Assembly: GCA_963749415.1 (NCBI GenBank)
Contig: CAVVMG010000001.1
Span: 2,577,085-2,641,084 of the forward strand
Length of the DNA: 64,000 bases
Direction of reading: 5' to 3'
Source of the DNA: JALYNX01 sp963749415
GTDB lineage: Bacteria; Actinomycetota; Acidimicrobiia; Spongiisociales; ZC4RG35
The translations under genes were made by a program, and so were the position numbers. This document shows, one piece after another, positions 1 through 7,010 of this stretch; within the stretch, counting starts at the first letter, position 1, and every line of letters starts with the position of its first letter. The notes under the pieces are model-generated. The model was given only the letters and a program-made list of their open reading frames with translations. It searched no databases and was not told where the DNA came from.

Positions 1-860
1 ACCCAATGAGCTTTGGGGAGAACGGCGTTGGTTCTCAGGACCTGGGGGGGAAAGGGTGGCTCTGCCACCGCGAGAGCAGGCAGCCGTTCGACGGCACTCT
101 GGAGCCGCTCACGATTGAAACCGGTGCCCACATTTCCGGCGTACCGCAGCTGCCCATCGTCGTACACGGCCATCACCAGCGACCCGAAACTCCCGGCCCG
201 TTGCCTCTCTCCATCGGTCCAACCCACGATGACGACATCGGCGTCGAAGGTGACCTTCACCTTGAGCCAGTCGCGGGTACGGGCCCCCGGCACATATCGA
301 GAGGTGAGGCGCTTGGCCATGATGCCCTCCAGACCCTGTTTCGCCGCCGCCTCGAAGAGCGCTGTGCCTGCGCCTTCGGTGAGAGGCGACACCTGTATCT
401 GCTCCGTCGGGACCACCGTCTTCTCGAGTATCTGGCGCCGCTCGTGAAGGGTTCGGCCGGTCAGGTCGACGCCGTCGAGATAGAGGAGATCGAACGTCAT
501 GTATGCCACCGGGATCCGCTGCGCGGCCTGCTCGATCAAGCCCGGGTCCCTGAGATGCATCCGCTGTTGGAGTCGCTGAAACGAGGGGACCCCGTGATCG
601 AAGGCGACGATCTCTCCGTCGAGGACCGCTTCACCGGCGACTATCTGGTCGTGAAGCAGATGGAGCTCGGGATATGCCACGGTGATGTCGTGGTCGTTTC
701 GTGAGATGAGGCGCGTCTCCTCGTCGCAGACAGCTAAGGCGCGGATCCCGTCCCACTTCGGCTCGAATCCCCATTCGGGATCGTCGAAGGCATCGGGGGT
801 GAGTGAGGCCAGCATTGGATCGAGGGGAGGTCGCTTGCCGACGGGTGCGTCTTCTTTCAT
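1..860 (-). CDS. ATP-dependent DNA ligase (3' end cut by window edge)
   Basis: Seals nicks in duplex DNA through an enzyme-AMP intermediate. On the complement, the ATG at 860 opens a frame with the covalent nucleotidyltransferase motif EPKWDGIR (adenylated Lys at about residue 35), then SRND, LDGEIVAF, MTFDLLYLDG, LEGIMAKR and RDWLKVK, the usual order of ligase motifs, followed by the start of the OB-fold region. The frame is open to the window edge, so the C-terminus is missing. No polymerase or nuclease domain precedes the ligase core, so this is a stand-alone LigC type or the ligase-only LigD type. It is divergent from the operon that starts at 1023. Confidence 0.9.
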   Translation of the reverse strand, partial: MKEDAPVGKRPPLDPMLASLTPDAFDDPEWGFEPKWDGIRALAVCDEETRLISRNDHDITVAYPELHLLHDQIVAGEAVLDGEIVAFDHGVPSFQRLQQRMHLRDPGLIEQAAQRIPVAYMTFDLLYLDGVDLTGRTLHERRQILEKTVVPTEQIQVSPLTEGAGTALFEAAAKQGLEGIMAKRLTSRYVPGARTRDWLKVKVTFDADVVIVGWTDGERQRAGSFGSLVMAVYDDGQLRYAGNVGTGFNRERLQSAVERLPALAVAEPPFPPQVLRTNAVLPKAHW

Positions 861-968
861 GGGCAGCCACCTGTCCTTTCCGCTTTGAGCCAGCTGTGTA
901 CCACGTCATCGATACCCGCGAAGCGCCTCCCTGCGAGCAACGGCGGTTGCCCGACATCGCTGACCGCC

Positions 969-1001
969 CATCAGGGTGAATCCCGATAGCGGGACCTGCC
1001 C
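969..1001 (+). promoter_or_regulatory. Leader element 1: dyad ATCAGGGTGAATCCCGAT
   Basis: An imperfect 18-bp dyad lies at 970-987, followed by AGCGGGACCTGCCC. The same block recurs at 5566-5600, 53-54 bp before the start codon in both cases, in front of the acyltransferase gene. Outer half-sites ATC.GG and CC.GAT are symmetric. This suits a dimeric DNA-binding protein, for example the NarL-type regulator encoded between the two copies; that link is inference. Confidence 0.55.
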
Positions 1002-1022
1002 TTGCAGCCGATCCTGAACGGC

Positions 1023-2837
1023 ATGAACGCATACATCACCGCTGTCGGCTCCTATCTGCCGGGCCCGCCGGTCGGCAACGACGAGATCGAGGCCTATCTC
1101 GGGACGAGCAACCAGTCGGAGCGCTTGCGGCGTCGGATGCTGGAGGCCAACGGCATCGAAAAGCGCCACTACGCCATCGATCGTCAGGGACGCACACTCA
1201 TGCTCAACGAAGAGCTGGCCGAGGCCGCGATCCGGGCCGCCCTCCAAGCGAGAGGGGCGACTGCCAATGACGTGGAGATGTTGGCCACCGGCACCACCCA
1301 GGGCGACCTCCCCGTTCCCGGGTTCGCCTCCATGGTGCACGGGCGTCTTGGCGGCGGCCCCATGGAGATCCTCTCCGCGGGCGGCGTTTGCTGCTCCGGA
1401 GTCGCTGCGATGAGAGCGGCGGAGGCGTCGATCCTTCTCGGGCGGCACCGGATGGCGGTGGCAGTCGGCTCCGAGATGGTGAGCCGCACCCTCCGAACCA
1501 ATCGCATTCCCGATTCCGGTGCCCCCTCTTTCGACTCCGAGTTCCTCCGCTACATGCTCTCCGACGGGGCGGGCGCGGTTGTCATCGAGGATCGGCCCCG
1601 AAGCGACGGGTTGTCGCTTCGCATCGACTGGTCCCACCTTGTCTCACACGCCCACCGTTTCCCGGTTTGCATGTATGCGGGGTCGGCCACCCCGGACACG
1701 GTGGCGGCCGGGACCACCTGGCAGGACCAGCCGACGCCGGCCGACGCCCACAGCGCCGGCATGCTCAACCTGAGGCAAGACACCGCGATCCTGAGCAACA
1801 TCGTGGCCCTTGGAGTCGAGGAATACATCGGCCTGGTGCGCGAGGGCCGGATCGTCCCCGACGAGATCGACCATCTCCTTGTGCACTACAGCTCGGACTA
1901 CTTCCGCTCCGACATCGTGCGACTCATGAGCGAAGCCGGACTGATGATTCCCGAGGAACGCTGGTTCACCAACCTCCGAACCCGGGGAAACACCGGCGCA
2001 GCCAGCATCTACATCATGCTCGAGGAGGCGTTCAACGGTGGCCGCTTCTCCCCCGGTGACCGGATCCTGCTCATGGTCCCCGAATCGGGACGGTTCTCGG
2101 TGTCGTTCGTCCATCTCACCTGTGTCGGGCCGAGCCCGGAGACCGCGGACGATCCCATCGAGATCCCGGCCACCACGGCCGCCTCCGGATGGCTGCTCGA
2201 GGAGCTGGCCCTGGTCTGGGCCCGGTTCGAGATCCAACTGTCCTCGGTCCCGATCGTGGCCCGGATCGAGAGCGGGCAAGCCAGTCTCGACGACTACCGA
2301 AGCCTGCTCTACAACCTCCGCCAGCAGGTCAAAGAGGGCGCCCGCTGGATCACCCGGGCCGCCTCCAGTCTGACCTCGGAGCACACCGAGCTGCGCGCCG
2401 AGTTCATCGAGCACGCCGCCGAGGAACAGCGTGACTTCCGCATGCTCGAGGACGACTATGTGAACGTCGGTGGAGACCGCGCCGTGATCGAAGCCGGGGT
2501 CAAGAATCCCGGCTCGGAGGCGCTCTCCGCCTACATGTTCAACCAGGCGAGTCGGGAGAACCCCTTCGACCTGCTGGGGGCGATGTACATCATCGAGGGT
2601 CTCGGTGCCAACAAGGCAACCCGCTGGATGGAGCTGCTCCGCGACCAGTTGGACCTGACCCCGGACCAGGTCAGGTTCCTCACCTATCACGGTGGCGCCG
2701 ACGAGGAGCACACCGAGAAGATGTTCACGATCCTGCGCTCCGATCTGATCACCCCCGAGATCGCCCGCTCCATCGTTCACACCGCCCGGGTGGTGGCACG
2801 CCTCTACGCCCTGCAGCTGGAAGAGGTGGACGAATGA
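1023..2837 (+). CDS. Beta-ketoacyl synthase III-like protein fused to a haem-oxygenase-like (diiron oxidase type) domain
   Basis: About 604 residues in two halves. The first 370 or so form a thiolase-fold KAS III-like domain: active-site Cys in GGVCCSG, His in LLVHYSSD, Asn in RTRGNTGAAS. This family condenses acyl-CoA or acyl-ACP with a malonyl-type extender. The remainder is a helical domain resembling iron-containing haem-oxygenase-like oxidases, with candidate metal ligands in EFIEHAAEEQRDF, YIIEG and DEEHTEKM. The start at 1023 is preferred over 1002 because MNAY aligns with MSAY of the acyltransferase behind the duplicated leader. The next gene overlaps by ATGA. Substrate and product are unknown. 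A two-step condensation and oxidation is inference. Confidence 0.8.
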   Translation: MNAYITAVGSYLPGPPVGNDEIEAYLGTSNQSERLRRRMLEANGIEKRHYAIDRQGRTLMLNEELAEAAIRAALQARGATANDVEMLATGTTQGDLPVPGFASMVHGRLGGGPMEILSAGGVCCSGVAAMRAAEASILLGRHRMAVAVGSEMVSRTLRTNRIPDSGAPSFDSEFLRYMLSDGAGAVVIEDRPRSDGLSLRIDWSHLVSHAHRFPVCMYAGSATPDTVAAGTTWQDQPTPADAHSAGMLNLRQDTAILSNIVALGVEEYIGLVREGRIVPDEIDHLLVHYSSDYFRSDIVRLMSEAGLMIPEERWFTNLRTRGNTGAASIYIMLEEAFNGGRFSPGDRILLMVPESGRFSVSFVHLTCVGPSPETADDPIEIPATTAASGWLLEELALVWARFEIQLSSVPIVARIESGQASLDDYRSLLYNLRQQVKEGARWITRAASSLTSEHTELRAEFIEHAAEEQRDFRMLEDDYVNVGGDRAVIEAGVKNPGSEALSAYMFNQASRENPFDLLGAMYIIEGLGANKATRWMELLRDQLDLTPDQVRFLTYHGGADEEHTEKMFTILRSDLITPEIARSIVHTARVVARLYALQLEEVDE

Positions 2838-3724
2838 TCGACGTCAGACCGAGTCAGATGCTGGACTCCGGTGGTCCCGGGATCTGGGAGGCGCTGGCTG
2901 GAGACCCCACATTCCACTTCGACCGCCACGCCCTGGCCCTGCTCCGACGTGATCATGCGCGGTGGTCGCATCGCTGGGTGCGGCCACCAGTACGGATACT
3001 GAGCCGAATCCTTGTGGCGGTGATCGTCGTGGTAAAGCGGGTGCTCCCCTTCCAGTTCTCCTCGCACCGCCTTCTCGACCGTCTCGGGATCTGGTTCATG
3101 ACCCGTTTCGTCTCCGAGGAGGGCGGGGAGCTGTTGCTCCGTCATTTTGTCATCGAGACCAATGTCCTGGCCTTCATCGCCCGCAACTCCGGGCTCGACG
3201 AGCCGACCCTGCGTCCGGCGTGTCTCGACCAATTGGACGACAACGCGGTCATCGTCCATGACCTGAACCTCTATGAGGTGCTGGCCGGCCTCGGGGGTCG
3301 GCCCCTGCCCCGGCCCGAGCAGCGCATGATCCCCCTCGACTACTCCATGTTGGAGGTGGGGCCGATCCAGGCCTCGACAACCCGGAAGCTGCTGCGGCTC
3401 GACCTGGAAACGGGGATGTGCCTGATGAACATCATGTTCTCTCTGCTCACAACGAGTGACGAGTACCGGAGGGCGGTGCACTCCCTCCAGCTCGACGAGT
3501 CGGTCCTGTCGATCCTCGCCGAGCTCACCGGCGACGATCTGTTCCGCAGCTGGAAGCCGGCCGGCTACATCCCGATGGTCCGCACCAGCCGGGATGTGCC
3601 CCGCGACCTGTTCGCCCACGCGGTGATCCACGAATACATCCACGCCCGGCTCGGTGACCACGCCCGACGATGTGGCCAGGGTGCCGTTTGTCCGGCACTG
3701 CGAGATGCGCTGGCTTCGATCTGA
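2834..3724 (+). CDS. Uncharacterised protein, coupled to the KAS III fusion
   Basis: A 296-residue protein whose ATG overlaps the stop of the upstream gene (ATGA), so the two are probably translationally coupled. One hydrophobic stretch near residues 50-70 (ILSRILVAVIVVVKRVL), flanked by Arg and Lys, could be a membrane-associated helix. The rest looks globular and mixed alpha, with acidic patches and His-rich spots (LLLRHFVIETN; AHAVIHEYIHARLGDHARR near the end). I recognise no catalytic motif and give no function. Its place between the fusion enzyme and the kinase suggests a role in making, handling or exporting the enzyme's product. Confidence 0.8.
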   Translation: MIDVRPSQMLDSGGPGIWEALAGDPTFHFDRHALALLRRDHARWSHRWVRPPVRILSRILVAVIVVVKRVLPFQFSSHRLLDRLGIWFMTRFVSEEGGELLLRHFVIETNVLAFIARNSGLDEPTLRPACLDQLDDNAVIVHDLNLYEVLAGLGGRPLPRPEQRMIPLDYSMLEVGPIQASTTRKLLRLDLETGMCLMNIMFSLLTTSDEYRRAVHSLQLDESVLSILAELTGDDLFRSWKPAGYIPMVRTSRDVPRDLFAHAVIHEYIHARLGDHARRCGQGAVCPALRDALASI

Positions 3725-3764
3725 CCGCCATGGGTCCGGGCTTTGCGCCCGATAGCCTCTGCCC

Positions 3765-4907
3765 GTGGCCGTAGCCAGCCGGGGAGGTCCCGAACTTCTA
3801 CCCGTGGACCGCACCCTGACCAGGGTGGTCATCCTGATGCGGCTGCTGGGTTGGGTCTGGATGGTGATCCTGATCGTGGTGGCAATGCTCACCGCGGACC
3901 CGGAGCCGGATGTCCCGATCCTGATCGGCGCCTTGGTGGTGGGCACTGCCGGGACCGGCTTGACCCTCCTCGCCGCGGCCCGTGGATTCCTCGGTGAGGC
4001 CTGGTACGTGGTCGTCGACGGGGCCCTAGCCCTGCTCCTGGTGTCCGCCGGGTGGTTCGCCGGGACCGACTTCGTATCCGGTGGCTATCCCGCCTCCTGG
4101 CTGTTCATCGTCGCCTACGCGACCAATTTTCGGACAACAGTCATCATTGGATTCATTGCGACCGCGGTGTTCGCCCTCCTCCATTCGGTCATGGAGCTCG
4201 ATCAGACCCGACTTTTCGGGAGCATCCAGTTTCTGGTGGTGGCTGTGGTGGTGGGGTGGGCCTTCGACGCTCTCCGGGAGCGGGAGCGGCTTCGCATCCA
4301 GGCCGAGGAAGAGCGGGAAGAGGCCGAGACCGAGCTGGCCCGGGAGCGGCAGCGTTCGATGCGGCTCGAGGAGAGGTCCGGGATCGCCCGCCGCCTGCAC
4401 GACTCGGTGCTGCAGACGTTGAAGCTGATCAGCGATACCGCAGAGGATCCGGCAGAGGTCCGCTATCTGGCCCGGGTCCAGGAGCGCGATCTGCGACGGA
4501 CGATCAACGAGTACCAGTCACCGTATGAGGACAGCTTCCGGGCCCGGCTCCTCGAAATGCGGGCGAATGTGGAGGACCGGTTCCGGGTGGAGATCGAAGA
4601 GGTGATCCGGGACGACGCCGACGTGAACGACGCGTTGCGCGTGGTGGTCGCGGCCACCGGGGAGGCGCTGAACAACGCCGCCCGTCACTCGGGGGTGCGC
4701 CAGATCGACCTGTTCTCCGAGATCCGGGAAGGGGTGGCCCAGGTGAATGTCCGCGATCGGGGCGTCGGGTTCGACCCCCAAGGGATGTCCCAAGGTGGTG
4801 GGCTGATGGATTCCATCGTGAACCGGGTGGCGGCGGCGGGTGGCACGGCCCAGATCAAGTCGGCGCCGGGGAGCGGCACCGAAGTGGTGATCCGGGTCCC
4901 GCTATGA
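3765..4907 (+). CDS. NarL/DegS-type membrane sensor histidine kinase
   Basis: Starts at GTG 3765. About 380 residues. Five or six hydrophobic segments in residues 15-170 have almost no extracytoplasmic loops, so the sensing part is likely within the membrane. A charged coiled coil (RERERLRIQAEEEREEAE) follows, then a HisKA_3 dimerisation helix with the phospho-acceptor in ARRLHDSVLQTL, then a HATPase_c domain with N box EALNNAARHS and G boxes DRGVGF and GGGLMDS. It autophosphorylates on His and passes phosphate to the regulator whose ATG overlaps its stop. A buried sensor after a fatty-acyl-type enzyme suggests a hydrophobic ligand (inference). Confidence 0.92.
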   Translation: MAVASRGGPELLPVDRTLTRVVILMRLLGWVWMVILIVVAMLTADPEPDVPILIGALVVGTAGTGLTLLAAARGFLGEAWYVVVDGALALLLVSAGWFAGTDFVSGGYPASWLFIVAYATNFRTTVIIGFIATAVFALLHSVMELDQTRLFGSIQFLVVAVVVGWAFDALRERERLRIQAEEEREEAETELARERQRSMRLEERSGIARRLHDSVLQTLKLISDTAEDPAEVRYLARVQERDLRRTINEYQSPYEDSFRARLLEMRANVEDRFRVEIEEVIRDDADVNDALRVVVAATGEALNNAARHSGVRQIDLFSEIREGVAQVNVRDRGVGFDPQGMSQGGGLMDSIVNRVAAAGGTAQIKSAPGSGTEVVIRVPL

Positions 4908-5560
4908 ACGAAGAGTCGAAGGCCCGGGTCTTCTTGGTGGAGGACCACCCGCTGACCCTGTTCGGACTGCAGCGCTACCTGGAGGACCGATTCTCGGTGG
5001 TTGGGTCGGCGACCGAGGCCGCTGCAGCGATCGAGCTCATCCTGGAGCGGCGCCCCGACCTGGTGCTCCTCGATGTCCACTTTCCGGGGGGAGGTGGAGC
5101 GGCGGTGATCGAAGCGGTGAAGAAGACAGACGACGAGATCAAGTTTCTGGCCTTCACCGTTTCCACCTCGGCAGAAGACGTGGTGCGGCTGTTCAAGGCG
5201 GGGGTCGACGGTTACGTCGTCAAGACCACCGACGGTCTCGCCCTGGAGGAGCAGATCCAGTTGGCCCTCGATGGGGGACGACCCGTGTCGCGGTACGTGG
5301 CTGGGCATCTGCTCAGCATCGACGATGTGGTGTCCACTCAGAGCGAGATCGAGAGTCTGACTCCCAAGGAGCGGGAGGTCGTGACCTTGATCGCCAGGGG
5401 CTTTCGTTACCGAGAGGCCGCCGAGGAGCTGGGGATCAGCCAGAAAACGCTGGAGACGCACATGAGGCATGTCTTCGAGAAGCTGGGTGTGGCCAGTCGT
5501 AACGAGATGACCAGGGTGGCGTTCGAGACCGGTTTCCTCAGGCCCGGCGACTTCGACTGA
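4904..5560 (+). CDS. NarL/LuxR-family response regulator
   Basis: 218 residues with an N-terminal receiver (acidic pair in VEDHP, phospho-acceptor Asp in LVLLDVHFPG, Lys in YVVKTTDG) and a C-terminal LuxR helix-turn-helix (LTPKEREVVTLIARG then ISQKTLETHMRHVFEKLGV). Start overlaps the kinase stop by ATGA, so this is the kinase's cognate partner. It lies between two copies of an 18-bp dyad (970-987 and 5567-5584) and is the obvious candidate to bind them, which would put the KAS III fusion and the acyltransferase in one regulon. That assignment is inference. Confidence 0.94.
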   Translation: MNEESKARVFLVEDHPLTLFGLQRYLEDRFSVVGSATEAAAAIELILERRPDLVLLDVHFPGGGGAAVIEAVKKTDDEIKFLAFTVSTSAEDVVRLFKAGVDGYVVKTTDGLALEEQIQLALDGGRPVSRYVAGHLLSIDDVVSTQSEIESLTPKEREVVTLIARGFRYREAAEELGISQKTLETHMRHVFEKLGVASRNEMTRVAFETGFLRPGDFD

Positions 5561-5565
5561 CCCGA

Positions 5566-5600
5566 CATCAGGGTATATCCCGATGGTGGGATCTAGCGCC
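5566..5600 (+). promoter_or_regulatory. Leader element 2: dyad ATCAGGGTATATCCCGAT
   Basis: Second copy of the element at 969-1001. The 18-bp core at 5567-5584 matches its reverse complement at 14 of 18 positions. It starts 6 bp after the response-regulator stop. Similarity to the first copy runs on through the leader into the first codons (ATGARCGCATAC), so this is a duplicated promoter and leader segment and not only a short site. It indicates that the acyltransferase has its own promoter. Confidence 0.55.
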
Positions 5601-5618
5601 CCTGCCGATGCTGTTCGC

Positions 5619-6941
5619 ATGAGCGCATACGGAAACGCACTTGAACTGGCAAGGAAGACGCCGGCCACCCGCAACCGTTACGTGGACCTGTTGCGGGCGT
5701 TCTCCATCCTGGTGGTCGTGGTCGGGCACTGGCTGATGGCCGCCCCGCAGGTGATGGGCGATGGCCTCGCCTACAACCAGCTGTTATCGACGAACAGCTG
5801 GACCCATTATCTGACCTGGATCGTCCAGGTGATGCCGATCTTCTTCCTGGTCGGTGGCTACGCCAACGCCGGGAGCTGGCGATCGGCGCAGCTCGAGTCG
5901 GAGCGATACGGGGCGTGGCTCCGGGCCAGGTTGCGGCGACTGGTCCTCCCCGTCCTGCCATTGCTCGCGGTATGGACCATCGCCGCCTACGCCATGATCC
6001 GGCTGGGCCTCGATCCGGACGGGATCCGGATGGCATCCCAGGCGGCATTGGTCCCGCTCTGGTTTCTCGCCACCTACCTGCTCGTGGTTGCGTTGACCCC
6101 GGTCACGCTGAGGGCCTGGGATCGGTTTGGATTCGCATCCCTAGTGGTGGGTGCGGCACTGGCGGGAGCCATGGACCTGCTGTCGATCGGACTCGGGATC
6201 ATCCCCGCCGGGTTTCTAAACTATGTGTTCGTTTGGGGGACGGTGCACGGGCTCGGCTATGCGTGGGCCGACTCCAGAATCGGCGGGGTCACCCGTCGCG
6301 TAGCTCTGTCAGCGTTTGGGCTGGCGACCACCGCCGCTCTGGTGATTCTGGGCCCGTACCCGGTTGCCATGGTCGGTCTCGACACCAGGGAAGTGACCAA
6401 CAGCCAACCACCCAAGGTGACGCTGATCGCGCTGGCGCTTTTCCAGGCCGGCCTTCTGCTCGCTATCGAGGGCCCGGTTCGGCGCTGGTTGGACCGAGAG
6501 CGGGTGTGGGCGCCGGTCGTGATGATCAATGGCCGGATCATGACCATCTACCTGTGGCACATGACCGCGATGGTGTTGGTGATCGGCGGCCTGCTGCTGG
6601 CTGATGGCGCCGGCCTCAGGGTCGAGGTCGACTCGCCGGCGTGGTGGCTGTCCCGGCCGCTATGGCTGGGGGCACTGGCGGCCATCACCTGGCCTTTCAT
6701 GATGGCGTTCGGACGATTCGAACACCCGAGTGTGGACCGTCGTCCGGCGCCTCGAACATGGAGGCCGGTGCTGGCCGTCCTGTTGTTCTGCGCCGGCCTC
6801 GGGTTTCTGGCCGCCACCGGGATCGCCGATGACCAGGGTCTGAACGGCCTGGTCCTGTCCCTGCCCTTGATTGCCGCCGTGGCGGGCGGCGTCGGGGGCG
6901 CCAGGTGGTGGCAACGAACGAAGGGAGAGTTGTCCCGGTAG
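5619..6941 (+). CDS. Acyltransferase 3 family integral membrane protein
   Basis: About 440 residues with around ten hydrophobic segments. The N-terminal signature RNRYVDLLRAFSILVVVVGHW carries the conserved Arg and His of the acyltransferase-3 fold, and MPIFFLVGGYAN follows. Such enzymes transfer acyl groups from the cytoplasm to carbohydrate, lipid or small-molecule acceptors at the membrane. I place the start at ATG 5619 and not 5583 because it gives MSAY at the same distance from the leader dyad as MNAY of the KAS III fusion. A role in modifying or exporting that enzyme's product is inference from the shared leader. Confidence 0.85.
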   Translation: MSAYGNALELARKTPATRNRYVDLLRAFSILVVVVGHWLMAAPQVMGDGLAYNQLLSTNSWTHYLTWIVQVMPIFFLVGGYANAGSWRSAQLESERYGAWLRARLRRLVLPVLPLLAVWTIAAYAMIRLGLDPDGIRMASQAALVPLWFLATYLLVVALTPVTLRAWDRFGFASLVVGAALAGAMDLLSIGLGIIPAGFLNYVFVWGTVHGLGYAWADSRIGGVTRRVALSAFGLATTAALVILGPYPVAMVGLDTREVTNSQPPKVTLIALALFQAGLLLAIEGPVRRWLDRERVWAPVVMINGRIMTIYLWHMTAMVLVIGGLLLADGAGLRVEVDSPAWWLSRPLWLGALAAITWPFMMAFGRFEHPSVDRRPAPRTWRPVLAVLLFCAGLGFLAATGIADDQGLNGLVLSLPLIAAVAGGVGGARWWQRTKGELSR

Positions 6942-7010
6942 GAGCTGTTCCCCAACCAGTTGGCAACCTCGTCGCGAACGTACACTCGGCCGCAACAAGA
7001 GGTCCCCGGG

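Noticed and set aside
6..704. Long plus-strand frame at the left edge
   Set aside because: It lies opposite the DNA ligase gene, whose catalytic motifs are clear on the minus strand; the plus frame has no family features.
1644..2780. 378-codon minus-strand frame
   Set aside because: Antisense to the KAS III fusion; composition (Gly/Asp/Val/His-rich) is the usual mirror of a G+C-rich coding strand.
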